From positions 17,180,042-17,244,041 of the forward strand of contig NC_050474.1 in the NCBI RefSeq assembly GCF_013373865.1: a stretch of 64,000 bases of DNA, read 5' to 3'. Below are positions 13,934 through 26,919 of this stretch, piece by piece. How positions within the stretch are numbered: position 1 is the stretch's first letter; every line of letters starts with the position of its first letter. This DNA is from Monomorium pharaonis. Taxonomy: Eukaryota > Arthropoda > Insecta > Hymenoptera > Formicidae. The notes beneath the pieces were generated by a model. It was not told where the DNA came from. It searched no databases and worked only from the letters and a program-made list of their open reading frames with translations. Both the position numbers and the translations under genes were made by a program.

Positions 13934-14036
13934 GCCCCAGCGAGAAACGGTAATGAATTCGACGTCAATTCGACGTCGAAATGATGATTTCGATGTTGAA
14001 TCGATGTCGATTCGATGTACTATTTCTCACTGGGGC
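13934..14036. mobile_element. 103-bp hairpin element with GACGTC-type core
   Basis: The inverted ends are GCCCCAGCGAGAAA on the left and TTTCTCACTGGGGC on the right. The short body consists largely of repeated TTCGACGTCGAA and TTCGATGT-like half-palindromes. Confidence 0.75.
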
Positions 14037-14133
14037 CGTGCAACGGTCGCACTTGTTCCCCCGGCGGGTGACATTTCTGCGCTCTCGAGAAACGTCAACC
14101 TTCAAGAATTTTCAATTCGGCGCAAAGACATTA

Positions 14134-14277
14134 CCCTGGTGAAAATGTAAAATCGGATCGTAAGTCGAATGTAAAGGAAGAGTAATAGAAGCGTTAACAA
14201 ACCTTCTATAAAACGTAAATTGAAACAATGAAATGTAAAAGAAGCGTTAACGCACCGATTTTACATTTTCGCCAGGG
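14134..14277. mobile_element. 144-bp MITE, CCCTGGYGAAAATGT ends
   Basis: The left end is CCCTGGTGAAAATGTAAAAT and the right end is its near complement, ATTTTACATTTTCGCCAGGG. The phrase GAAGCGTTAAC occurs twice inside. A similar CGCCAGGG motif lies at about 54230. Confidence 0.75.
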
Positions 14278-14380
14278 TTGTATTTCGATAGAGTAAGAGT
14301 AAGAGAGGGATTCTAGGAGCTATGAACGAAGTTCATTGTCGGCGTCATAGTAGTCAAGGTGCTTGTCATCTTATAGTATA

Positions 14381-14800
14381 CACGGAGAAAATTTTGTCTT
14401 GATCAACTTTGAAAAATTTTATGTTTTTAGTGAAAATTAATAAAATATAGGTAATCAAAGTTTTATAAAAGTTTGATAAAATTTAGTGAACTTTAACCAA
14501 ATTAGATTATATTAATGAAAGAGCTTACCAAAATAAGAGTACTAACAATAGTACTTTTAATACTAAAAATAAGTAATAATTACTGGCCAATTTAATATTG
14601 TCCAGTACAACAAGGAGAGAATTTTCTCTTAAAATTTATCCTGAAAATTTGGTAATTATAGAATAATGTGTGACTTTTAGTAAAATTTACTAAAGTATAG
14701 TAAATTTTATTAAAAAATATAATAAAATTTCTCGAGGTGACACATTATTCCACAATTATCAGATTTTTAGGATAAATTTTAAGAGAAAATTCTCTCCGTG
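14381..14800. mobile_element. 420-bp MITE with CACGGAGA ends
   Basis: The left end is CACGGAGAAAATTTT at 14381 with TA at 14379-14380. The right end is AGAATTTTCTCTCCGTG-like, ending at 14800, with TA at 14801-14802. An internal inverted copy of the terminal part starts at about 14610, so the right half folds on itself. Confidence 0.75.
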
Positions 14801-14989
14801 TACATTTCTATAAGGGTATACAATACAATTTACAAAATTTTAATAAAAATTTAACACCAAATCTTATTAAAATTTTACTGGAGGTATAATAAAATTTCTC
14901 GAAGTCTACATTTCGAGGGGGAAAATTCTAGGAAAGAATTCCCCTGTAAAATCTTCCTGTAAATTGCTATAAATTTATAATGACAGTGA

Positions 14990-15420
14990 TAATAATAAAT
15001 TGCCCGTCCGATGAAAACCGACGTCGACGCCAATTTAATTAAACCGGGTGTACATGCATGCTTAAGCGTGCAAAAGCGTGTCGATGATCCACGGTCCAGA
15101 CTCTGCGTGCAGCTGTGCACGCGTGTAACCACGGGAGAGGATAGCGTGAGACCTGTCGGCCCCGCCCCTCGCCAACCAGACGTCATTACTCATTACACGC
15201 GCCGCTACGTCGCTACGCGATTCCATCGTCTCGATTAAAGGGCCGCGAAAAATCGCCCGCGCGACCATCGACTTCGGCTCATCCTCCCTTCTCTCCCACC
15301 CTATATCTCGCACCGTCTTTATCCTGTATCCTGTCTAGCTTCTCGCTGCAACAGATGCGTACAGATCGGTACGATAAACTGAACGTTTGTTAGAAGAGCG
15401 GACGTTCTCCACCGGTCATT
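14990..15420. other. CpG-rich patch, no gene recognised
   Basis: GC-richer sequence with overlapping frames on both strands (14875-15186 minus, 15011-15238 plus, 15062-15313 minus). No domain is recognised. It may be regulatory or an undetected exon. Confidence 0.3.
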
Positions 15421-15824
15421 CTCGAAACTTGAATGTAACTTCCGATGATGGAGCAAGTTCTAAACTCTCTGCAGCAGGTTTTAAACCTCGTGGAGGAGAT
15501 GATTTCGAGAGAAAATTATGGAAATAGCAGGCGCGCTCTTCTCTGTCGAAAGCGAATTCTTGCTTAGAAAGGACTGCATGCTTGGCCAAAGAATGAAGCG
15601 AATGAGCAATACAATTTTTTTATCGAGAAGACTTTGGGTATATACATAAATGTATAAATTAAAATATATGACAGTTTATAGAATTTTTACAGCAATTTGT
15701 ATTAGACTAAAAGGAAATCATTTACACGCAATTAAACGATTTGTGTTAAGATTAACGTATACTTATCGCAATTCCAGAACGGTTCACTCCAATTTTTGTA
15801 TTTAATACAACACTTAAATTAATA

Positions 15825-16080
15825 TGTTAAAAAATAACACAAATTATATACCACAAGTTCGTAAAAATTAACTTTAAAAAATTTAATGCTTTGAAATCAA
15901 ATTGTAAAAGCATATCTCTTTCGTTATATTAACATTTATAATATGTTAACACAAATGTTAACTTTATTTATTTATCTTAGAATTTTTTCAAAACTATTAT
16001 TTTTATGATATTTTTTTTATTTATCCACAAATTGTGTTATTTTAACACTTCGATATGTTGAGTGTAAATTTAACACAAAA
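15825..16080. repeat. TTAACACAAA-rich interspersed repeat, copy 1
   Basis: Repeated TTAACACAAA/TGTGTTA motifs. A related stretch in opposite orientation lies at 18370-18665, sharing the ATTTATTTATC and CATGTTAA/ACATTTA context. Copies are diverged; ends not defined. Confidence 0.45.
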
Positions 16081-16869
16081 TATTTGAATAACATATAATA
16101 ATATTAGATTGAATTTACGTTTGAATGTTAAAAGTTAATACACAAAAGTTTTTTATAAAGATCAGTCGTAACATAAATTTTTTGTGTGAAGATATGAAAG
16201 ATTAAATAGAGATAATATTTCACTTTGCAATTCTAAAAATATAACCGTAGTTATAATAATTAAAACGAAAGGATTAAGTTCTTAAATCCGTTATACATGT
16301 ATGATAGAGACAATCTTAGCAAAAAGGAATTTATGAAACTGGTCAAAAAGCTTCAACTTAGAGAAAAACAAACAATACAAATCAACAAGTAAACATTAAG
16401 TAAAGAAACAAAATCTTAAAATTCTTGTATATTAACAAAATGTTGTGTTTTTAGTAGTGTCCCTGGCCATAATGGTTTTACAATACAAGGAGCTTTCTTT
16501 CTTTAATTATAAACAAGATGTTTTAATAAAAATCTAAAATAGATACAATGTTGAAAAACATAAATGAAAAACTACAATAATATGAATTATGGATATTTAT
16601 AATTGTTACACGATAATTACACAAAGCAAAAACTTACCTCTGAAATTATAGATTCAGAAGAACACAATTTGAATAAAGTGTGATTGCAGATAGGAGATAT
16701 TGAGTAGTTAACTAGCACAAATATATCATATCGACTTCCTGAACGATATATTAACGTTATCTATGAAATTCATTATGTAACTATTAAAAATAGGAGTAAA
16801 CCAAATTGGGTACAGGTACCTTATATAAAAAAATATGCATAATTAATAAAATTAAATTTTAGTAAGAAT

Positions 16870-18010
16870 ATAGAAAAAGTTTGCTCTAACTATTTATAAA
16901 TTTTATTATATTGAAGCATTTTAAAAAACTAACGTAATATACGTATCGTTCTATTATAGGACGTCCATGAATAAAATTTAAATTTTTAATTTCTTACAAA
17001 CTAAACGATCAATCGGGTTAAAACTTTGGTATAATAATACTAGTTTTATTTAAAATAATATTCTATATATTTTAAACAAATTGAAGCATTTTGATTTTTC
17101 AATCGCGTCGCGTTTCCACAAAGATCAAGATATACGAAGGTGTGATATCTCCACAGCGAAATCTACAAAACTTCATGCAATTTATGGCGAGTCGATCGCT
17201 GAGCGCCACGCATAATGAAATAACAATGCACAAGCGGTAATAATTTATCGTTTATCGCGGCTCCCTTTCTCGTCCCTCATCGTTGCTCGTGCTAACGTAA
17301 TACATCGAGACACGAGCACATGCATTTACCAGACAGTGTGAGCGAGCCAGATTATTCGCGTTTAAGTGCGACAGGTATACGAGTCACACCTGTTGCGCGC
17401 TCCAATGTACTGGGTGCTCCTCTCGCATCCTTTTTCCTTTTCTCGCCGCGCTAGAGCGCTTTTTCCTCCCTTCAGTTATTCCCTCGGCAAAAAGGTCACG
17501 ATTAAAGTGACCGCCGACTACAGACGGAATCGCGAATCCTCTTTGCACGGTGCATCGTGCATCGCAAGGAAAAGGGGTACTACATAGCGAACGACGCGCC
17601 CGGAACGGCATATCGGTTTAGAAACGCGATGCGTGGGCGAAGAGCCCGTTTCACCCGTTCATTCCCAGATTTGACACGCTTAAGAGGATTGGGAGAAAGC
17701 GACGAAAAGGTATTTGTGAAGACTTGACATAAAAAAAGGCTACAAGTGTCGAAAAGTAAAATTTCACTAAAGATTGCTTTTATCAAGCACATTATACGTA
17801 TGCATGTGTATGTATATGCCCGCGTGTGTAATACGAAAATAGTATTTTTATATAAAAAATAATTACTTATATTTTGTTGAACAATTATTCCCAGTAAACA
17901 TTGAATATAAAATAGACATGATAGTATATATATGTATATATGCATGATGGTATATAACACATATATAACACATATATAATACATATATGTTATATGATAT
18001 TGTATGTATA
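16870..18010. repeat. about 1.1-kb interspersed segment, copy A of an inverted pair
   Basis: This segment matches the reverse complement of about 52990-54000 along its whole length. Landmarks shared in reverse order are CGATCAATCGGGTTAAAAC, GTGATATCTCCACAG, AGCGCCAC, CTGGTAAATGCATGTGC, GTCGGCGGTCACTT and CAGTAAACATTGA. This copy carries roughly 100 bp (about 17530-17650) that is missing in the other. The core is CpG-rich. No protein domain is recognised; the open frames at 17366-17587 plus and 17384-17611 minus are not maintained in the second copy. Confidence 0.85.
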
Positions 18011-18369
18011 TTATTATATATTTGGTGTTTACTAGATTGCCTCATATATAAGCAAAAAATATAAGAATTTTGTTAAACAATTTAACTTTAAAGAATCTTA
18101 AATTTAACAAAATATATTTATATTAAATATGTTATTATTGAATATAAAGTATATTTTATATATATATATAGGCTTTAAAAGTTCTATACATATGTATGTA
18201 CATTTGATTATATTGACAATAATATTAAAAAATTCAAATTCTTGAGTTGAAGTTTTACTATTGTTTTGTCCATCCAATACTTTACTCTTTTAATTTATAA
18301 AAATTACAGTAGAAAATACTTTACATTTATGTCAAAGAATATCCAGTTTTTATTAAAATTCTTAAGATA

Positions 18370-18665
18370 AATTTTTAATATACCAAAATACTAATTTAAC
18401 ATAATGTGATCGTATTACTTTTATATTTTGTGTTAAATTAATATTCAACATTTCTTTTTTGTGTTAAATAAACACAATTTATGAGAAAATTAAAAAATAA
18501 TATAAAAATAATATATTCTAAACATGTTAATTCTAGGATAAATAAATAAATTATATATGTCATTACATTAAAAATTTTAATAAGTGTTACATATGTTTGT
18601 ATAAATTTTTTTATATAATATTTGTGTAATTTTCCAACATATTTATCTTATGTCAAATTAACATC
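18370..18665. repeat. TTAACACAAA-rich interspersed repeat, copy 2
   Basis: Diverged, inverted relative of the 15825-16080 stretch, with TTTGTGTTAAAT repeated twice. A further weak relative may lie at 60130-60360. Confidence 0.4.
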
Positions 18666-19107
18666 AACATAAAAATTTGAATAAACCACTACTTTGGTAC
18701 ATGCAACATATATTCTATTTAACTGTGTATTATTGAATTAAGAATTCAATATATTTTTCTTGAAAAAAACTACAGATTTTTTTTTTTAACTATTTATTTG
18801 ACGCTATATATATTATAATTTTGTTTTAATGTTAAATATTTTGAAAATAAGGATACTTTTAAAACAAAAATGTTCTTTCTTTCTACGCCTGTGCATACGA
18901 AGTAATTTGTGCCCATGTCACAGATATAAAAATCACAACTTGTTCCGAGCACGTGCCCGTGTGTGCAGTGCACAGCACGATATAATTCCATGCATTATGG
19001 TACACTTGCCACTAGGGAGGCTCTCCGGATAATGTGAAAAAAGATCCAGATATATAACGCGTGACAGTAGAGATAGACCTAGCGGGTAATACACACACAA
19101 TACAAAA

Positions 19108-19128
19108 GTGTGTGTGTGTGTGTGTGTG
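19108..19128. repeat. (TG)n microsatellite
   Basis: Uninterrupted TG run with a short ACAC run just upstream at 19091-19098. Confidence 0.95.
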
Positions 19129-19129
19129 C

Positions 19130-20700
19130 ATTGCGTTTCAACCACATTAGATTTCCCGCCGAAGCGTAAAAGGAAACACGTATCCCCTTTCTTCCTTGAA
19201 GACGGTGAATAGGGATAATAATCTTTGTTAGAGCTTCTTGTACGTAGTCTGTTAACCTGCCCCTGATGACGCCCGGTCTTCGAGATCCTTTTGATAGAAA
19301 AGTAATTTTCTTGTTTTTTTCATAATGTTTCTACGTTTTTAAAATACGCGTTTTTAAAATACACATTATTGTTCTTTGCTTTAGCAAGTGTGTATTTTTC
19401 AATTAAATCTCAAAGTGCTACTATAGTAAATCTTCACTCAAGTAGTGCTAATTTAATATTAATACGGTGTTCGGTATTACAATTTTGATTGCTTAAAATA
19501 ACGTTTAACAAAATTGTCATTAAGTCAAAACAATGTTAGTTTAATTATTCTATCTATTTAATTAAATCTTTCATTAACATAGCAAGAGAACAGAATAAAA
19601 CATTTAAATTATTAAACAAATAAATGATGTAATCTAATCGTTATAATGAAATGTATGATTCAATTTGTACCATCACAAAACAGATGAATAAAAATAATAC
19701 TATAAATGAAATATAGATAAAGAAAAACATTACTGTTTTCTTTAATAATAACAAAACATCATGTAATTATTAGTTAAACATAGACAATATTTATTTTACA
19801 ATAAATTTGCAATTAATAAATCTCTCTTTCTCTCTCATTATTTTAAAATACATAACTGTTCAAGAAAACTTAAAATCATCGAACTAAAACTTTCGCGTTG
19901 CCTGCAAAGAAAGTAGTCAAAAGTAATCGTTACGCAATGCCGTAACTCATTCGCTTTTAACACGCGCGCGCAAAAATAAATGAAGCGGATAATAAGCTAA
20001 CTAGGTTTCCCGTGAAAAAAATCAAGTTCGACCGAGACTGCCGAGAAGCGAGCGAATGAAAATAACAGGCGCGTTAAAAAATTATACATACCTGTCACGA
20101 GGCCGATCATTTATTAATAGCGCGTATATAGCGGTACCGCACCACACTCGCATTAACATTCTTTTGTATCTCCCCACAATGCAGCGTAAATGTAAACGTC
20201 TCGCGCGCCTCGAATCTCCATTCGACGCCCACGTCTCGTGCTACGGTAATGGGTTAAGTCATAGGCCTTGTGTTCCCTGGAATACTTAATCCTGTAAATC
20301 ACACGTCAAATTTATTCGACGCTTGCGCAAACCTAATCGGTCATTTCGCACCGCTCGAGGGATACGGAGATTGTAAATTGTGCAAGTGTGCCGCTGATTG
20401 AACCAATACCTACGCCTAAATATTTTAGCTCGAATATAGGTATAATATGGAAATCGGTTTTTTTTTACCTAATTATGCATTGACAGGATAATTTGACGAG
20501 CCGATCTAAATATTTGAAAGAACATATTCCGCTAAGGAGAAAAAAATTCTTTTAAAATGATTTGTCACACATTTATGAAAGAAATGTTTAGTTTTATTAA
20601 AATATTAAAATATTTTATTTCTGTCTCTGTTTTATGAAAACCTTAAAAAGTGTTTCAACTTCGAACGTTTTAGTGTTTTAAATCAAAACACCGTTTCCTA
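19130..20700. other. mixed intergenic DNA, no gene
   Basis: AT-rich except for a CpG-richer patch at about 19900-20300 with a short plus frame at 20056-20289. No domain or element ends recognised. Confidence 0.4.
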
Positions 20701-20714
20701 ATAGTACAATACAT

Positions 20715-20900
20715 TGACGGTCCATTGGCTAATATTGGCTAAGCATTGGTTATATTGGGATTACATTAGCCAGTGTTTGCCCAATGTAACGCCAATATTG
20801 GTCATAAAATATTAATTCCAAATTAGAATGCAATTAATGACCAATATGATACATTGATTGGTTCAATATATGCCCAACATTAAACCAATATTGAACCAAT
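20715..20900. repeat. CCAATATTGG-type clustered short repeats
   Basis: A run of half-palindromes (CCAATATTGG, CCATTGGC, GGCTAATATTGG, TTGAACCAAT) repeated about every 15-30 bp. Probably the body of a small repeat-built element; ends unclear. Confidence 0.5.
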
Positions 20901-20911
20901 ACCGCTATTTA

Positions 20912-21529
20912 CAAGGGAAACACCAAAGAGTTCCTCAATTGTGTCGAGTTTTATATATATTGTAGTCTTATTCTTCTTTATTTCATGTTAAAGTTATTTA
21001 CGATGCAATTCTTAAGCAATCTTGAGAAAGACGAGTTTAAAAATGTGCGTGTTCCTTATATACCATGTAAAAACTAATTTGCAACTTTTATGTAATTAAA
21101 GTTATTTAATTTAATATTATAATATTTTAACAAATTGTGCTATGCAATTAACAAATTTAAAGTTATTTTTTACTTTTGTCAATTTTACAATTTTAATTCT
21201 CGCGTTATTATCAAATTTTTAACTATACAGAAAGTTTTTTTTATGTTAGTAAGGGTATCTTTTATTGTGTATATGTGTATACGTAGTAATAGTAGTAGTA
21301 TATGCAGTAGCCAAACGTCTTATTGACTGGGCTGCACCGCTAGTTGCAAATTGGTGCTTACAATCTGGTATATAAGGAACACGCTTTTTAAACTCGTTTT
21401 TCTCGAGATTGCTTGAGAATTGCAACGTATAATTTTAATATGAAATAAAGGGATAAAAGGGTAGGACTCTACAACCTGTGTAAAACTTGACCCAATTGGA
21501 GAAGAAACTCTTTGATGTTTCCTCTTGTT
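20912..21529. mobile_element. inverted-repeat element, arms about 160 bp
   Basis: The left arm (20912-21067) and right arm (21360-21529) are complementary with moderate divergence. Shared landmarks are CTCGAGAA-like, CAATTCTTAAGCAATCTTGAG and GTTCCTTATATACC. The loop is about 290 bp. No transposase is seen, so this is a non-autonomous foldback. Confidence 0.7.
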
Positions 21530-21550
21530 AGAGAAATTGACTAAATAATT

Positions 21551-21690
21551 AGTATTCTTAATTTTCCAGAAAAATAAAATCGAGGAAAAAACCCGGGTTT
21601 TTCCGTTTTTTCCAAAAAATATGGAAAGATTAAAAAAATACTCTATAATAGTATTCCTAATTTTCTGGAAAAATAAAATCGAGGAAAAAA
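21551..21690. repeat. direct repeat of 41 bp, period 99
   Basis: AGTATTCTTAATTTTCCAGA at 21551 recurs almost unchanged at 21650, each followed by AAAATCGAGGAAAAAA. The spacer is AT-rich. Confidence 0.75.
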
Positions 21691-22107
21691 CTTTTTTTTT
21701 CTTTTTTTTTCTCAAGAAAATATTGTTTTTATAGTTTTTTTCCGCCCAATATTTGAATTCATAAAATGTTTAAATTGTTTTTTACAGAAAAAAATAGAAT
21801 ATTTGTCTCCATTTACACATTATAATAATGTGTAAATGTCATTATTACATAATATGTACGATAAATTTTTTACGCGTGTTAATTGGCTATATTATAGCCG
21901 CTCTAGGATAGAGATAGAGAATAAAAATATCTCTCGAGTCTAAAAATATTTTATCCTGCAGCCATCAATATACTTGCAAAATTTATTGCACGAGTGCACG
22001 ACAAATGTAATAATAAATAGATAATATCCTTATAAGAAATTTGTTCTTTTTAAAATTCATAAACTATAACATTTTTCTTATTAAAATTAAAATGGTCATA
22101 AAATATT

Positions 22108-22165
22108 AAGTTACAACAGCGAACTTTAATTATTATAAGTTACAACAGCGAACTTTAATTATTAA
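22108..22165. repeat. 29-bp tandem duplication
   Basis: AAGTTACAACAGCGAACTTT followed by AATTATTAT occurs twice head to tail with no mismatch in the common part. Confidence 0.9.
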
Positions 22166-22169
22166 TTAA

Positions 22170-24365
22170 TTATTTACTTATTAGAGTTCTTAAATGTAAA
22201 ATAGCCTATTAAATATTAATCTTAAAATAATTGACATAGAAGAAAATAAAAATAAAATTATTTTAAAAGAAAAAAACCTAAAAAAATATGGTAAAAAAAC
22301 CCGAAAAAAAAACGTTTTTTTCCCAAACTTTCCGAGAATTTATTCTGGCTAAGAACACTGCTAAATAAGATAAAGCATCTACTTTACAATTGGATGTATT
22401 GAATTAATATTGAGAATATTGCCTTTACGTTATTTTCCAATATTGCCAATGTTCTATGCTACAAACATTTTGTAGTGTTTAAAAAACGAAGTTAGAAATA
22501 AAATACTTTATCTTTTATTCATTGTAACCCCTTCTAGCAATACTCAAAATAATGCGTGTGAAACAGGCATATTGTTTTGTAACACTTCATTAATTATTGG
22601 GAATTCTGACTTTATATTCAATAGACCTATTGTTCTTGATAGATTAAACAAAAAGCTCTGATCAAATGTAAAACTCAGATGTCAAATTTATGTAACGTCC
22701 TACTTCGTTTTACGAAAGTTATATTTTATTCGTCCAAGGAAAACGTATCTACGGGAATATGAGGGAGATGCTAATCAGTTTTTGTGCATTATAAAATATT
22801 TTAATAATGTTTATAGTAAGAACTTTTTGTAAGATAATCAATTACGTTTAGAACTATTTGTAAAATATTTTACATGCAAAATTCTTGAAAGCTGATCAGC
22901 GTTTTATCTTTGTTTCCATAAATAATCCATAAATTGCTTTTTCGGCAATAAAAATTATTTAAAAATTCAGAAAATAATATTTATCATCAAAACACTTTCT
23001 AGAACTCATATAGATCTTTTAAATAAAACTCTTGTAGATCTTTTCGATTTAAATTTTGATAGAAATTTTTGCAGAACAAAATAAGACATGATGTAAATAT
23101 GGCAGCGCAGTGTAAATGTGAGATTTTTGCTTTAATAACTAAAACCATTTGTTTAATTTACCAAGCACTATTGAAACCACTAAAAATAAAGCAAAAACTC
23201 TCATTAAATAAGTTATTAATTGTCTCCCCGGTAAAAAAATTGTTAAATAAAAACATATTATATATATAAATATATATAGATTATATAAGAAATATATCCA
23301 TATATATTCCTTGAATCATAAATATATATGATTATACATAGGACATTTTTTTATTTACTCATACTCAACTTTTTGTAAGAGAAATAATGCAAAAATTATT
23401 TTTTAAATTATAGTCTTTATCTTTAGCTTCTATGATATAGTATGCCAGTTTCATACAAATAATGTAGAATCGCCAAGAAAAATTTTGGAAGTACGTTGTG
23501 AAAAATAACTATATATGTCCATTCAAATGTTAAAGCTATATCGCCTCGTTTGGCGTTCTCGTTCGAATACTTAACGTTTTATGTGCAGGCTTAGAGAGAA
23601 ATGGCGATTTGCGTGGGATTGGAATGTCTGTGTACCTCGAACGTGTTTTATACGGATAAGATACGAATACGTTTGTGATGTGTGACTCTTTTAAATCATC
23701 AATTCTCTAAGAATTATATATTACACAAATCGCAATTTTATATATTGTTCCGGCTCATACAAGCTTTCTTGACACATCTTCAAATAAGCTGTCTCAAGTT
23801 TTTTTTTAAGAGAATGATATTGCGAGAAAGAATTTATAATTACCGTATCGGAATTACGATTGTAATACAGCCCAAATCATTTACTATTTGGCGTGAGTGT
23901 ACCATGTAAAATGACGATTATCTTGCACGATAATTAAATGGACCGTGTCTCGTCGGTTAAAGTCACTGAAAAATCTCAAACAAGTTGTCGAGCGCTATTA
24001 ATGTGAAGGATAAACCGGTGCAACCACGATCTATTTAAAGAAATTATGACTGTGCTATTGCGTTGCATAAATGCGTAGAATCCTCTGTTATGCGAGAAAA
24101 CTTCCCTTAAAGAATTTCGAACTACGAAAGGGAAGAAAAGAACAGAAAATCTCACACAATTTTTTTTCATACATGATAATATAATTTTATATTACAATAA
24201 TAAGTAAAAGATAGTTTATTTATATAATCATATATTTATAAATGACACATAATTTTATACATAAAAAATACTCACATATACATTTTCTTCGTCTTGCATA
24301 ATCTTTGCCCATATTGTATGTGTAGAAAAAGTAATGAAAAGAATTTAAAAAATAATTTTTGCACT
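22170..24365. other. AT-rich intergenic DNA, no gene
   Basis: Short open frames (23069-23269 and 23682-23909 plus, 23976-24170 minus) are AT-driven and match nothing I recognise. Confidence 0.45.
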
Positions 24366-24630
24366 GTCTTGGGTTAGGTCCACCAATAATCGAGGTATTC
24401 ATTTTTCAAATTATGCGAATGAGAGTGCGCCATAACTGATATATGATAAGCTTTCATTAATTTACTGTTCGCAATTACGATAGAAATTAATTAGATTATT
24501 TCCAGATTCCATACGTTAATATCTCTCGATTATTGGTGGACCTAACCCAAGACAATATTGGACTTTTATGTTCATCTCGATCCCTTCTACCTTTTTACGA
24601 GCGTTGACTCACACGTTTTGGGACACCCTG
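24366..24630. mobile_element. CAGGGTGTCCCAAA-family MITE, left-truncated
   Basis: The right end is TTTTGGGACACCCTG at 24630 followed by TA. The internal arms TGTCTTGGGTTAGGTCCACC (24366) and GGTGGACCTAACCCAAGACA are complementary. The first roughly 70 bp of the left arm, present in the 31038-31424 copy, are absent. Confidence 0.85.
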
Positions 24631-24854
24631 TATATGTCACTATAGCGTAGTTTTATAATCGTTTTCCTAGGCAATGCGCGGTCCAATAGAATATGGTCTA
24701 AGTTTATTTCTATCCTGGGGAGAAAAATAGACGACTCTGATTGATTGATTCTCTTATGCGTCATGCACTATGCGTTATGCAAAAGTCTGTGCGGCGACCC
24801 TAAGGCTTGGTTGCATAAACAAACATCATTTTAACTTTAAGTGAAACTTAAATA

Positions 24855-25060
24855 CACTGGAACCCCGCGTTAGCGGACTGTTCGGGGCTTTGGTCCGCTA
24901 ACGCGGGGTTATTTCCTATTGCTTGGTTTCACTCCTACTCCGTGAAATACGCGACTGCATTGCTCATTGCTATCCCCACACACGCTACTCATGTGGGCCG
25001 AGTGCATATGGAGGGGATAGTTTCCGCTAACGCGGAGTACGCTAACGCGGGGTTCCAGTG
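24855..25060. mobile_element. pogo/Tigger-like MITE
   Basis: CACTGGAACCCCGCGTTAGC at 24855 and its complement GCTAACGCGGGGTTCCAGTG ending at 25060, with TA on both sides. Extra internal copies of the CGCTAACGCGG motif lie next to each end. CAGTG-type ends with TA duplications fit the pogo/Tigger branch of Tc1/mariner; no transposase is present in the 206 bp. Confidence 0.85.
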
Positions 25061-25062
25061 TA

Positions 25063-26631
25063 TGTGTCTGTCTTCATTTATTTAGAGAGAAAGATAATGA
25101 CAGACATATTCTTAAGTCTTGCTTAAAACCAAAACAATATTGGTGCAATCAGGCCTAAGGGCTCAGCAAAAAATGTAGTATGCATTTAATAATATTTTTC
25201 TGTCACATAATCAATGCATTAGAAAAATAACAATTCTCGTGCACTCGTACAAGGCTGCACCACGTTTTAATTTACCCCGACATTCACCTCGTTGCACGCT
25301 TTTGTCGAACGCGTAGGCAATGATTATAGTATGTATTTTTTAAGATTGCTTTTTATATGTGTGACAAAATTAATATAAACACTGCGTTTAACTGGTTTCA
25401 AGACTGACAAAAGTGTCGGTGTACAGAGTTCATATATGAAGTGAGAATATTAGAAAAATTATTATTCAGCATCAAGATTTATTGCAGGCCAAATAAGCAA
25501 TTTTATATCTTTATCCTTGTGTTTAACATTTATCGGTCAAACATTTAACTTATTATTGTAATAAGTATTATTTAACTAGTTAAACCAGAAAATTGCAAGA
25601 ATTTTATAAGATATCACGTAGCGCGATAATGCTTGTTTTGTGATCTCGAAAAATACCAAGCGATGCAATCGCATTTATTTTTTCTCTAAATTACAATAAG
25701 TAAGAACTCAACAAAGTCAATGAAAATATATTGACTTTCAATAATATACTTATAATTATTTATTGATTATCAATAATCTATGAAATAAATACAGTAATCT
25801 TTCAGTGATAATAGAGATTAATTCTGAAATCGAAATCACTGAAAGACAGTGAATACTCATTATCACAGCTATAAATATACTATTGCAAATCAAATACACA
25901 TCAAATAATATGATTACTATTTCGAGAGTATCAGCTAAAAGTTCGACATTTAAACTTCTAAGACTGCGAATTTCTTAGGTTTATTGTATTTTTTTTCTAA
26001 TCAGCAACAAAACATTTTGATCATAAATACTTGAGTCCTTCATCAACGATGAAAACAATAAAAAAGTTGGCTTATAATGACTTGCAGCAAAAATAATGTT
26101 ATTGTGCTACAATTTTAGATAAATAACTTTTAAATAAGTGCAGCCAAATAAACTTTGTACGAATATTTATTAAAATATTGTTATGTATGAGTGTATGTAA
26201 AAATGTTATTTGAATTATAATGCTATTTCTTTATTGAATTTTTAAATGTATAATGCAAATTTCATGTTTTTATCAGTAATATAATACAATGTAACATTTA
26301 GTTTTCGAGAAATAAAAAATGCCACTTAAGGAAACCTATATTAGTATTAATGCAATCTTTCTTTGTCTATTATAAATTTAGAGAAAAATTACTATAATTT
26401 TATATTTTATGGTAATTACTATATTCTATATGTATATATATAAAGAGAAGTATAAAAGAACATTTTTGTTAAGAGCAATTTATAAAATTTTATAAGTAAG
26501 AAGTGAAAAACTTGCTTAATAAGTTAATAAGTTAATAAGTTAATAAAGTTAAAATTTTAACTTTAATAATTTTAATTTTAATTTTAAACAATTAATAATT
26601 AATACATAAAACTTTTTTACCTCTATTATTA
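25063..26631. other. AT-rich intergenic DNA, no gene
   Basis: AT-rich throughout. A small hairpin around 25793-25855 (CTTTCAGTGAT / ATCACTGAAAG) is the only structure seen. Confidence 0.45.
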
Positions 26632-26635
26632 TTAA

Positions 26636-26919
26636 CCCTTGGATGCCGCATCTCTACCCAATTACACGGTGGCTACACAGGTGCAATTTGGGATTTTGGA
26701 CTTTTAATTTTAATAACTTTATATGTAATTAAATCAAATCAAACTCAATTATATATACACTTCATAGGGATAACATTTCCCACAAAATCCAATAGAAATA
26801 CTTGTAGAAGTAAAAAATATCATTAACAAAAAGAAATCGCGATTTTCAAAATAAGATTTTCAAAATTTTTAAGATTTCAAAAGGTTTGTTCCAAATCGCA
26901 CCCGTGTGATCTCCAGGAG
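26636..26919. mobile_element. piggyBac-like MITE (TTAA target)
   Basis: TTAA at 26632-26635 and 26920-26923 flanks a body starting CCCTTGGATGCC and ending CTCCAGGAG. Beyond the first bases the ends pair only partly, but both carry CACGGTG/CACCCGTGTG-like and AAATTTGGGA/TTCCAAATCG-like blocks. CCC next to a TTAA duplication is the piggyBac signature. Confidence 0.5.

Noticed and set aside
19108..19128. Microsatellites as Z-DNA regulatory sites near genes
   Set aside because: No neighbouring gene or promoter evidence; kept only as a simple repeat.
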